Origin: Kalaharituber pfeilii
Taxonomy: Eukaryota > Ascomycota > Pezizomycetes > Pezizales > Pezizaceae
DNA length: 64,000 nt
Reading direction: 5' to 3'
NCBI GenBank assembly: GCA_015179045.1
Contig: WHUZ01000126.1
Location: forward strand, 1 to 64,000
Shown piece by piece: positions 30,991 through 41,340 of the stretch. The translations under genes and the position numbers were made by a program. The notes under the pieces are model-generated. The model had not been told where the DNA came from. It worked only from the letters and a program-made list of their open reading frames with translations, and did no database searches. Positions within the stretch are counted from its first letter, which is position 1. Every line of letters begins with the position of its first letter.

Positions 30991-31756
30991 TGTAATGAAC
31001 AGGTCCGGGTCAGGGTACAGGATCTGGGTACGGGGTAGGCGGCGGGCGCCGAGGCGAGGTCATGGTGGAGGCGGAGGCAGAGGCGGTCGGGACTATGAGA
31101 TATCGAGACGTAGATGTATTAAAAGGCTAGATACACAACTTGAGTAGGAAACAAGTTGTTGCATGGAGAAGCAAGAGGGAGGAGGGAGGAGGGCCTCTTT
31201 ATAGAAAACCCTCGGTGGAAAATCCAGGCAAACAAGCAAACAAGCAAACAAGCAAACAAACGAAGTACATGGAAAACCGAGAAGTGACTAGAAGTACATG
31301 GAAAACAAAGGAAATGACAGGAAGTACATGGGTAACCAAGGAATGACTGGAAGCAGGAAGAAGCGTCAAGAATATCCGGGAATAAGCTCGGCGATACCTG
31401 TTTCCAGCAGATTCTATGGCTTTCCGGCAGGGTCTATGGCTTCCGGCAGGTTCTATAGCTTTCTGGCGGGTTCTACGGCTTTCCGCCGGGTTCTGGGAAT
31501 CCGGGTTCTTCTAGCAGGTTCTGGCAGGTTCTTCGGTTCGGGTTGTTAAGCAATGACTGGGATGCTGGCGGCCATGTTGCTTAAGCGTGCTCACAGGTAC
31601 AGGGATATATATCGGAGTGCTAGAAGGAGTGTGGCAAATTGCAAGGGTGTCAGGGTCAGCTGCATGTATACGAGTACTGGCGAGTAGTACGTTGGTTGCC
31701 AGTATAGGACCGGAGCTGGAGGGTCTGGGGCGAGGGGTCTGGGTTGGATTGTTACA
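30991..31756 (-). mobile_element. Solo LTR (Ty3/gypsy-like) with 5-bp TSD
   Basis: 766 bp, bounded by TGTAATGAAC and GATTGTTACA, flanked by the perfect duplication CTCTT at 30986-30990 and 31757-31761. TATAAAG reads on the minus strand. It interrupts a decayed LINE but is itself G+C-rich with little RIP-like change, so it arrived later. Confidence 0.9.
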
Positions 31757-32265
31757 CTCTTCCCTCTCTAGCTGCTTTCTTTAAAACTTGCAGTTATAAT
31801 TACTCTATCTTCTTCTTCTACTCCTTCTGGCCTCTTTACTCAATTTCACTCCTCTATATTGCTACCACCCTCACTATCCCTATATATGCCTGCTACCAGC
31901 TCTATAGTAACATCTCTTAGGTCTAGTTTCCCAGTCCTGAGAGTACCTCTACTAGCCTCCTCATACTACTTAGCCTATTTTATTAATATATATTGAAAGT
32001 CAGTCTCTTATCAAAAATGACTTCTAGCTACTTCAGTATCTACCTCTTCTTCTTCTATCTCTTCTTCACTTTATTATCTCTCACTTCAACTCTCTTAGTA
32101 GAATCTGATCTTCTTCTACTATCTCTGCCATTGCCACCTTCACTTTCTTTCTGAGCTGTACTATATCCTAGTACTTATGCCAGTTTAGGATTGTTGCTAC
32201 CAGGTTATCTACATACAATAGTACTTCTACTTCTGCCTCCATCGCCACCCTCCTTAGACTTCTGT
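31757..32265 (-). pseudogene. Decayed LINE (L1-like), part 2
   Basis: Continues the minus-strand LINE of 30085-30990. It matches the complement of 46.4-46.8 kb, the reverse-transcriptase C-terminal region. Confidence 0.65.
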
Positions 32266-32680
32266 TGTTATACGACGGCAAGCTGGTGCTACTAAGGGAT
32301 ACAGCTAGTTCAGGGTAACAGTAGTTTTGCAAGTGCTGAATACCAAAGACCTGACAAACTTGATAGGAGAGGTTTAATAAGAGCAGTTTAGTAGTTCCAG
32401 TTCAATGGTGATGGCAGGCTATAGTGAAAAGGTAAAGAAGACCAAGTACTAAATTAGATATAGGGATTGACAAGAACAACAAGAATATATAGACTGTGAG
32501 GAACCATATGAGTCTATTAAGGAGATAAGACAACAGATAAGAAGAGAAAGAACTATTTATATGAGGGGAAGATAGAGCCTATATATACATGATAGGTTTA
32601 TTATATAAGAAGTATAATATAAAAGTAGAAGCAGCAATTAGAGCAGTAGTAAGAACAGAGTAGCAAAGGCAGAGTTTTCA
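32266..32680 (+). repeat. LTR-like head segment, mutated copy
   Basis: Begins TGTTATACGACGGCAAGCTG and follows the 8742-8960 head closely (GTTCAGGGTAACAGTAG, AAATTAGATATAGGGATTGA), then continues ~170 bases further than can be followed at 8.9 kb, where a LINE interrupts. Confidence 0.6.
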
Positions 32681-33150
32681 TGGCAGGTAGGCGATATTGG
32701 TAGGCGGGTAATACTAGTAGGTGAGCGATACTAGCAGACGGTGATACTAGTAGGCAGGCTGTACTGGTGAGCAGGCTATACTAGCAGACGGGCTGTACTG
32801 GCAGATGGGCTATACTAACAGGTGGGCTATACTAGCCGGTGGGCTATACTAGCCAGCAGGTCATACTAGCAGGTGGGCTATACTAGCAAGCAGACTATAC
32901 TAGCAGGTGGGTCATACTGGCAGGCATGCTATACTAGCAGGCAGGCTATACTAGTAGGTGGATTATACTGGTAGACGGGCTATACTGGCAGGCAGGCCAT
33001 ATTGGTAAGTGGGCCATACTGGTAGATAGGCTATACTAGGAGGCGGGATATGGTCATAGCTTGCTGGTAGTCATGGCTTGCTGGCGGTCATAGCTTGCCA
33101 GCGGTTGTAGCTTGTCGGCGGTCACAGCTTGCCAGTAGTCGTGGCTTAGT
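32680..33150. repeat. 17-bp arrays A then B, mutated copy
   Basis: About 20 units of the GGGCTATACTGGCAGGC type (32690-33050) followed by six units of the GGCGGTCGTGGCTTGCC type (33055-33150) and the flank CTTAGTGTATGGAGACTGTA. The order of head, array A, array B and flank equals that at 8.7-10.7 kb once insertions there are ignored. Confidence 0.8.
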
Positions 33151-33183
33151 GTATGGAGACTGTAGGAAGTGAGCTGTAATATC

Positions 33184-33892
33184 TGTAAAGAATAGGTTAG
33201 GGCTGGAGTCAAGATATAGGGTAGGTACTACATGCCAAAGAGGCAGTGAGTGCCTAGAGGCAGTGAAGTTCATAGCGGATAGAGACAGTGGATACTATAT
33301 GATATAGAAAGATGTATATAGAATTATATCTAGCCTGAGTATAGATACAAGTTGCTATGTGAGGAGTAGAGAGGGACATGGAGATGAGCCTCTTTTATAA
33401 AGAGCTTAGAAATCTTGATAGAAGAATATTCTAGATACAGGAGAATCAAACGAGCTAGGAAACTTGGTAGAAGAATAAACTAGTACAGGAAAAACTGTGA
33501 GCTAATAGAAGAGAACATTCTAGATGAATCATGGATGCAAGAGAATATGCAGGAACATATAGATAGTAACTGAGTTACAAGTGGCTACTATATATAAGAA
33601 CTTGGGGTAGGTGGCAAGGGCCAGAGCTTTCAGGTACTGCCACTATAGAGTAGCCTGACAGAAGTTTAGGCTATAGTAGGGAATATATAGAACCATATAG
33701 GTAGCAACTGGAAAGCAAGCGGCTGCTGTGCATAAGGACTCAGTGTGGGTGGCGAGGGCTATAGCTTTCAGGTACTACTACTATATGGTAGCTCAGCAGG
33801 AGTTTGAGCTGTAGTAGGGTCTTGAGGCCTCAGGTTTTATGTATTATATATGAGAGGAGTATTTTAGCCATGATAGAGGTTGGTTTATTATA
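33184..33892 (-). mobile_element. 3' LTR of a decayed minus-strand gypsy element
   Basis: Homologous along its length to the solo LTR at 35779-36484, but with strong C-to-T/G-to-A change. On the minus strand a purine run AAAAGAGAGG followed by CTAC directly precedes it, a plausible polypurine tract. This fits the pol remnant at 33.9-36.6 kb on the same strand. Confidence 0.65.
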
Positions 33893-36590
33893 GTAGCCTC
33901 TCTTTTAAAGGGAGAGCTCCAGTGAACTTTAGGATTAAGGTACTAGGATACTAGGTCTTCATACGTACTACTTGTCTTGGTAGGGATCATAGTTAAGGTT
34001 TAGTAGAATAGGAGTCATGGAAATGTTGGACTAATAAGGGGGCATTAGCATACAACTCTGCAGGTTCTCAGGTGAGGTGGTCATAACCAGTCTAGTGAAT
34101 AAGATACTCTAGCTTGTTGTACCTTTGGCGGAAGTTAAGGATTTCTTCAACTTCATACTCCTCTTCATCTTTAATAATAATGAGGGGTAGCGGTTCTTGA
34201 GTCTGGCTAGGGAAGGAGTCAGTGGGGACAGGTTCAAGTAAGGAAGTGTGAAATATAGAATGAACTTTCATTGAGGGGGGGAGTTCGAGCTTGAACACAT
34301 GGGAGGAAATCTTCTCTTAGATCTTAAACCTTCCCAATCTCTTATAGTCAAGCTTTCTAGAAGGTTGCGTAGTATGTAGGTTTCATCGAAGTAGCCAAAC
34401 TTTATTACCGACATCATACTTGAGTATGAGTATGTAATACCAGTCAGAGTTTTCAGCCTATATAGCTTGTGCCTACTTGATTTCAGTTCATAGGTACTTC
34501 TCAAGAGCCTGTAGGTAGTTAGCATACTCCTGAAAGACTGGAAGGCTAAGTAACTTGGTGTTGGGCTTGAGAAGCAGAGTGTAGTGCAGATAATAACTAT
34601 AATTGGTGAAGAAGGGGGTTACTCCTGTGGTTGAGGACAGGGTATTATTGTATGTGAATTTGGCTAAGGTGAGAAGGTCAGTTCAGTTATCCTCTTGGTA
34701 GTTGTAGTATCCCTATAGATACTTTTCTAGAATCATGTTGACATGCTCAGTTTGTCTATTAGTCTGGGGGTGGAAGCTGGTTGAGAGTTTCTGTTGGATT
34801 CCGAGAAGTTCATAGAGGGTTTTGGAGAATTCAGAGATGAACTGGGTACCACTATTAGAGACAATAGATTCTGGTAAGCCATGTGGTCTGAACATGTGAT
34901 CAAAAAAGAGCTAGGCATTATCTTTGGAGTTAGTATTAGATTAGATAGTGAGGTAATGTACCATTTTTATCAGGTTGTCTACTATAACTAAGATCATATC
35001 CTTATTATTAGACTTAGGTAGTCCAGTAATGAAGTCAATAGATAGGGAATTCTACTTTTATTGAGGTACTTCTAAGCGTTTCAGAAGTCCATAGGGTGCA
35101 TGGTGAACAGGTTTGATATGAGAGTAGGTGTCGTAGTTCTAGATGTAGCAGGCTATAGTTATATGTATATGAGGCCAGTAGTAGTTTTGGGACAAAATCT
35201 TGTATGTCGAAGCTTGCTCTGAGTGTTCTGCTGCAGGGTAGTTATAATAGGTATGAAGAATCTTGGTTTATAATTCGAGGATGTCAGGGATGTATACTAG
35301 TCTGTAGATATATAAGACACTGTTCTTAAAGTTGCATTCTACTAGAGGGACTCTAGGATATCATTTTTCTCATTTTTCAAGTACCTTCTATATGTCCTAG
35401 ATGAAGGAGTCAGTTTGGGTTAGTGTCTGAATCTCAGCTTTATGACTAATTATTATAGTATTGAAGAAGAGGGAGGAGAATTTTTTACCTGGAATAACTT
35501 CTTGTATTAGCCTAGCACGATTATCCCCTTCCTTAGTGAGATCTTCAGATCATTTTGTGAGTACATTAGCCTTTCCATTATTATTTTCGGAGCAGCAGGT
35601 AATCCTAAAGTTGTATTGGGTGAGCTCTCTTGCCTATCAAGCTTGTCAACAGTTTAACAGGGTTTTAGACTTAAACGTCTCTAGGTTATAGTAGTCAGTA
35701 ATAATAGTGAATAGTTACAGTAATATATGGAGGTATATATACTACTTGTTGACTCTTGGTATAATGGCTAATAGTTTCTGTAAAGAACGGGTTAGGGACG
35801 GGGTCGAGATACAGGGTAGGCAGCGCGTGCCAGGGAGGCAGCGGGTGCCAGGGAGGCAGCGGAGTTCACGGCGGGTAGAGACAGTCGGCACTATATGATG
35901 TAGATGTATGCAGAATTACGTACAGCCTAAGGGTGGATACAAGTTGTTACGTGAGGAGCAGAGAGGGACGTGGGGATGAGCCTCCTTTATGGAGAGCCCA
36001 GGAATCTTGGCAGAAGAACATTCTAGATACAGGAGAATCAAACGAGTCCAGAAACTTGGCAGAAGAACAAACTAGCGCGGGAGAAACTTCGAGCTAATGC
36101 AGGAGAACATTCTGGACGAATTATGGATGCAAGAGAATATGCAGGAACATACGGGCAGCAACCGGGATGCAAGCGGCTGCTGTGCGTAAGGACTCGGGGT
36201 GGACGGCGAGGGTCGGAGCTTTCAGGTACTGCCACTACGCGGCGGCTCGGCAGGAGTTCGGGCTGTGGCAGGGAATATGCAGGAACATACGGGCAGCGAC
36301 CGGGATGCAAGCGGCTGCTGTGCGTAAGGACTCAGGGCGGGCGGCGAGGGTCGGAGCTTTCAGGTACTGCCGCTACGCGGCGGCTCGGCAGGAGTTCGGG
36401 CTGTGGCAGGGTCTCGGGGCCTTGGGTCTCGCGTGTCACGTGCGGGAGGAGTATTTCGGCTGTGGTGGAGGTTGGTTCATTACAGTTTCTTATCTCTAAT
36501 TCCATAGTTGCTCTTTACAGGTGATATTTTCTTACTCATAAAGACAACTAGATACAGTACTATTTTGCCATTCTCAGAGAATTTTTGTGA
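33893..36590 (-). pseudogene. Decayed Ty3/gypsy pol (second family), interrupted
   Basis: Minus-strand remnants in order: RNase H end (near 35600-35700), integrase core at 34713-34895 (PHGLPESIVSNSGTQF with S.GTQF, and HPQTNRQTEHVN with the DDE-type E), and integrase C-terminus with start of a chromodomain at 34092-34298 (HSIFHTSLLEP, EEYEVEEIL). Frames are broken by stops and shifts. The solo LTR at 35779-36484 lies inside it. Confidence 0.7.
35779..36484 (-). mobile_element. Solo LTR with GTTTC TSD and internal 138-bp duplication
   Basis: 706 bp from TGTAAAGAAC to GTTCATTACA, flanked by the perfect duplication GTTTC at 35774-35778 and 36485-36489. A 138-bp segment starting GAATATGCAGGAACATACGG at 36135 repeats at 36273. 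The same doubling is visible in the mutated LTR at 33184-33892, so it is a family trait. Little RIP-like change. Confidence 0.9.
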
Positions 36591-36599
36591 TAGGATTCT

Positions 36600-36830
36600 G
36601 TTACGGGTATGAGGTACTTAGCTCTAGTAGGCACTGGAAGGGATTGGATGTTATAGCTATGGTGGAGAAAACGGCAGTGCCGGTATCGTCCCAGAAGTAT
36701 AAATATAGTAGGTTGGAATGGCTATGGAGGTGTATACAGTGTACCAGAAGGGCAGCTACTTGGTGGGAAGCACATAGTAGAGCGGAGGGATTCATGAGCG
36801 TAATGATGGAATGATAGGTTTAGAGTTATA
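36600..36830. repeat. Fragment of the 30-bp minisatellite family (reverse)
   Basis: GGAATGGCTATGGAGGTGTA with neighbouring diverged units matches the complement of the arrays at 5.9 and 7.9 kb. Confidence 0.45.
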
Positions 36831-36839
36831 GAGGACTTA

Positions 36840-37760
36840 GGATACTACTTGTATCTTGATTCTTCTAACTATGCTATCGCTAGCCGACACTTATATAGAC
36901 TTTAGCATAACCATATATAAGGAGTCACCAAAAGAACAATTGGCTGGCTCCATGGTAATTCCTTATTAATGCCAATACCAGTAGTAATAGGTATACATAA
37001 CGAAAACATGCAAAAATAGTACAGGACAAAGATAATAAATATACTAATGCCTGTGTGTATATTAATAGAGCTTCCATAAATCAAGTGTATACATCAAGCT
37101 GCATTCCAGATAACACACCCTTCCATAGTACTGCCCTATCTAAACAATACGAGAATCAACAGCCAAGCCTAATAAGTGATCAGTCCAGTCAATCAGCGTT
37201 GGTTTTATGTTCGATTGCAGGGTTAATGTTTTCTCTTTCATAGATAAGTCTTCACCTTTAGCTGTAGCAGGCAATTAGTAGTGGAACCCTTGCTCCTTGC
37301 TATAGTAGTAGGTAAGTTTCTACCTTAACCATAACATTACTACTCCATTTAGGGTACTTGTCTCAAGTAATAATTACCAACAGAAAACTGAACTAATTAG
37401 GATTGTGGGTCTTATACTTTGGCTATCAGCATACCTCATATACGAGGTAACACACGAGCTGAACCGCAGTTGCCTGTAGCTGATGGTGAGACTGGTATGT
37501 CTTTTACTCATCATCAGTGAGCTGGTAAAAACCTTCCCAAAGATAAAACCCAGTGGGAAAAAGTCTTCATAAGGAAAAGGTACTCACATCAACAAACCAT
37601 TCGAGTAATATAGCTGCACAGAATTCCCATTTGTGTGAGATACTCTGTCTCATGAGCCATCAATGCTTTATTGAATTGTAGAGTTCTGAAGGCTTCCTCA
37701 GATGTTGATCGTGGAACTCTCTAACAGATTCTAATTATCTAAGAAGATTCTCAACTATTT
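36840..37760. other. No feature recognised
   Basis: Neither a known repeat of this window nor a convincing reading frame. It may be decayed transposon sequence given its neighbours. Confidence 0.35.
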
Positions 37761-37769
37761 ACCAAGTCT

Positions 37770-38500
37770 CGTTATCTCTGCCATAGTTCAGTCATAGAAG
37801 ATGTGGAGATACTATTTGGGAGTCTGTATTACATACTCTCTGCAATACCAGACATTGCACCTCAGAGACTCTGTTAGTCTAGAGGTAGTAAGCAGTACAG
37901 AGTTAGAGTTCTATAATATCTTGTCGAAGGGCTGAGGTGAATTGTAGTCCACATTCAGAGGTGATATGGCGAGTAGACCAAATTGCCTGAGGATGTTATT
38001 AAAGGTATTGGCGATGTCTTGAGTTGTAACAGTATTTTTTACCAGTATATAGTGCAGCACTGCATTTCGGTAAACTGGTTTGTGACAACTAAAATAGTAT
38101 TAAAGCCCTTGGTAGTTCTCTAACAAAGTCCATAGCTATCTCCTCAAGGCTTCCTACTAGTAGGCGTTGGCATAAGTCTTTTCAGCCAAGTTTTGAGAGA
38201 GAAGTCCAATGCACACCCCAATGTCGAGCCACGTTATTGTCATGGTGTTATCATTATCGTAATGACTTGTAGTCAATACTGTTCGAGTACCTAGCCCATC
38301 ATCGTTCCTCACCCATTCGTCACTGTTGACTTCAGGGATATTGGTCTACATGTCTTATACTTTACCAGTACAAGAGGAAGTGTCCGCTTTGCTGTTAGGC
38401 TAACTTAATTGAATTTGGAGAGTTTCTGGCTCCCATTGGATTGCTAGTTATTAAGGTGTTATTTGGTGGTAAAGTGCATCGTAGTTAGTGAAGATGGTGA
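37770..38500 (-). pseudogene. Decayed gypsy integrase fragment
   Basis: Translating the minus strand with frame changes gives IAMDFVRELP (the first catalytic D region), a V(V)TNQFTEM-like stretch, NILRQFGLLA and LQFTSALRQDI, in the order expected for a Ty3/gypsy integrase core. Many stops. It is directly next to the 5' LTR of copy A. Confidence 0.5.
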
Positions 38501-38523
38501 ACTTAATTCCTAATAACTCTATC

Positions 38524-39161
38524 TGTTACAGGCATAATCGTTCTCATGCTATAACACCGTCTTGTTTAAGTGTCGTCAAAAGGTAATACCAACTATAAAG
38601 CCTACTAGTCGGAAGTTTAGCTAACCCGATACTAGTCAGGTCTGTGGTAGTGGAACTTCTTCAGTTAAGAAGTAAGTAACTACTAAGATTAGCAACCTTG
38701 GTTACTAACTCTTCCGGCAGCTCCTGTTGTACTATTCGTTGTACGATAACCTTTTCTTATTTTCTTATATCATCGATCTTTGCATAGGGATCGGAGTTAT
38801 GATGGTATTTTTAGATAGAGGCTTGCATTAGAGGTTTCAAGTTCTCGTATTTGTTGTTCTAGAATTTATTGTAAGGGTTGGTCAAAAAGAAAGGCTGTCA
38901 CTTGGCTTTTTTCAGGGTCTGGCTTGATCCCCAGAATCCGTTCAAGCTGAATTTGTTAACAGCTTTGAAGAACTACATTTTGTATAAATAGAAGCCTGAC
39001 CCACCAGAGTTAGAAGGGCAAGGACCCGTAACTCAACCCTAACAAATATAAAGCTTTCTTACTACCTTAACTACTTTATTTTCCGTGACTTATATTTAAT
39101 TATATTTCACATTGCACTTAGTTATTTAGTAAACGGCTTACCCCCAACGTACCCCGTAACA
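38524..39161 (+). repeat. 5' LTR of copy A
   Basis: 638 bp, starting TGTTACAGGCATAATCG and ending CCCCGTAACA. A TATA box TATAAATA is at 38983-38990, and the poly-A region should follow. The next 10 bases are followed by TTGGGTCTC, a weak candidate for a tRNA primer site; no standard primer site is clear. Confidence 0.95.
38983..38990 (+). promoter_or_regulatory. TATA box of the copy A LTR
   Basis: TATAAATA within the 5' LTR, repeated at 45848-45855 in the 3' LTR. It is the likely core promoter of the genomic retrotransposon RNA. Confidence 0.6.
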
Positions 39162-39209
39162 CTATATTTGTTGGGTCTCATTTTGCCACAACCTCACAAA
39201 TAACCAACA

Positions 39210-41317
39210 ATGGCGTCCTACAACTTCCCTGTGATTCCCAAGCTATTGACTGCTAGGAACGAACTAGTCTATTGGAGATCTAAAGATGAAGTGGATTCGG
39301 ATTCCAGTGCAGAAGCAGCACAATCGGCCCTCACCACCACTTCAAGACCAGGACTCCGGCCTCGAACAAAGTCTCAGTCCCAGCAATTGCGCATTGAGGA
39401 CACTCAAGAACTAAATTGGATTCAGATCTACCAAAGCCGCGTGGATCAATTGATCCTACAGAGACAAGAGAAGCTTACTCTTCTGATTCCTATCTTAGAG
39501 GCAGTGAATCCGGGACATGTCAGCTCACTAATAGCACAATTCTCCTCATGGGCGTGGAATTTAGTTTTATAGCTTAAAGAAGATATAGCAGATGAGCTCG
39601 AAAAAACCCGAAGCGAGATAAGCCACCCACTACCGACAGAACTACTAGTAGCAATGGACATTGACCGAAAAGAAGAATTAGAAGCCGAATTCCTAAAACA
39701 GGAATTCATCAATCTCCAACAGCAGCTCAAGCACGATGCTAACAAGTACAAGCAACGTTATGAAGTACAAATCCAAGCCGAAGCCCAAGCTTGGGAAACC
39801 AAGCTTCGGAAACAGCTAGGGAAGGAAAAAGCCGATCACGAAGCAACAGTCTTAGCCGCCGCCGAGAAGTACCGACTCGAAATGGAGACTGCCAAACTCA
39901 AGTGGGAGGCAGATACCACGGAAAAGATACGGAACCTAGAGCAGCAGTACACTAAGGATGCCAATGCTACTATTATCAAGGCCTTAGACGAGAAAAGAGC
40001 CATGGTTGCCGCCTTGGAGTCTTAACTACAGGACGCCAGAATCCTCCTCGACAAGCAGAAGGCCGAGCAGAAGGATCTAGAAGGAAAAATCCTATCCCAA
40101 GAAGACGCTATTAGAGCTGGTCAAGGACAGGTAACAATATTAGAAGCAGAAATCACCTCTCTCAAGAACCAGAATAAAGAGTTGCAAGACAAAATAACAG
40201 CTCTTGAAGTCAAACTTCCGCCCTCCCGACCGCCAACTAGATCACTATCTCCGTCACGAACAGTGACCACCGTCCTCTCCATCCGACCAGCACCATCTCC
40301 TCCTCCAAGAAAGAAAGAACGAAACCAGACGATGGGATTCACCTGAACCCGAACCCACTGGCCAGTACATCCCATTCGCCCGCCTCCCGACTCTAAGAAC
40401 TTGGGATGGCAACCTGGACGGACTACAAGTATGGAAGTCCGAAGTAATGGACTTAGTATACCTCCGAGAGCACCGCCGAACCTTTGCTGAAGAAGATACT
40501 AAAATTCTGTATGCATTCCGATCTCTAACCAAGGAGGCAGCAGAATGGCATAGCCAAAACAAACATATGTACATGGGTCCGGGGGCTCGGAGAGATACCA
40601 CATTGGAAAAATGGATGGACGATTTGGCAGAGGGAATAGGAATCTACATGCAAGAGCAGCAAATGCGAGATAAACTCAATACCTACATGCAGAAGGGCAA
40701 AATCATGGACTATATCAACGCCATGAAGAAAATGAACCACCTAGCCAATTACGACGAAAAAACGTTCAAGGACAAGGTGGTCAAAGGGTTGAAAAGAAAC
40801 ATTGCCCAATTCTTCCTCATGCAGCCAGGAGTACCCAATGAATCGCTTGATGACTGGTGCAAACGCGTAATAGCGGTTGGTCATGCGGAACGAGCGAACA
40901 ACGCAAGTTGTGGGTTATAGTGATGGTAACAAACCTAGTGGCCATTCAAAGGGGAAACAATCTTCAGAGAAGAAGAAGGACAGTGTGGAAACTACGACCT
41001 CTAAGCCCAGCCCATACCTCCCCGGCTCCTCCAAGGAACTCAGCGCTAAATGGAAGGCCGATGGGAAATGCTCTCCCTGTGGAAGAAAAGGCCACACTTT
41101 CAGCAAATGCGTGGCTACGGAAATCGTGAAGGAGTGGAAGACGACCCAGCCAACTAATCAGTCGGGTAATAAGAGGAAGAGAGATGATGACAAGAAGGAG
41201 GACAAAAAGGAGGTAAGGAAAATTAAATAAGAAAACAAAGGAGACTCGGCTGGGATACAGGCTCGCAGCCTAGTGTCACGCATCACCACTCTCGATGAAT
41301 CCGAGTTGGAAAACTAG
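39210..41317 (+). pseudogene. gag: gag of copy A, broken
   Basis: Starts at an ATG in good context (ACAATGG) 48 bases after the LTR. Product features: a coiled-coil-like N-terminal half, a capsid-like central part (near 40447-40920), and a CCHC zinc knuckle CSPCGRKGHTFSKC at 41069-41110. Breaks seen by comparison with copy B: stop TAG at 39570 (CAG in B), TAA at 40023 (CAA in B), a ~5-bp loss near 40318, a 1-bp gain near 40883, and TAA at 41228 (CAA in B). The family's own stop is TAG at 41315. All three extra stops are C-to-T changes at CpA. Confidence 0.85.
41306..41317 (+). promoter_or_regulatory. Candidate -1 frameshift site at the gag/pol junction
   Basis: TTGGAAAACTAG ends gag. pol lies in the -1 frame and is open from 41299, giving a short overlap. 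The sequence G-GAA-AAC directly before the stop resembles a slippery heptamer, though GGAAAAC is not a classical one. It is unchanged in copy B and present in copy C as AGAAAACTAA. How pol is really translated is not known. Confidence 0.4.
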
Positions 41318-41340
41318 AAAGGCAGATCTTAGCCAACGAA

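Noticed and set aside
36840..37250. Short frames on both strands (about 60 residues)
   Set aside because: No domain, no splice-linked neighbours, and composition like the adjacent decayed elements.
38524..39161. Canonical tRNA primer-binding site right after the LTR
   Set aside because: Only a weak TTGGGTCTC lies 10 bases downstream and it is altered in copy B; not enough to call.
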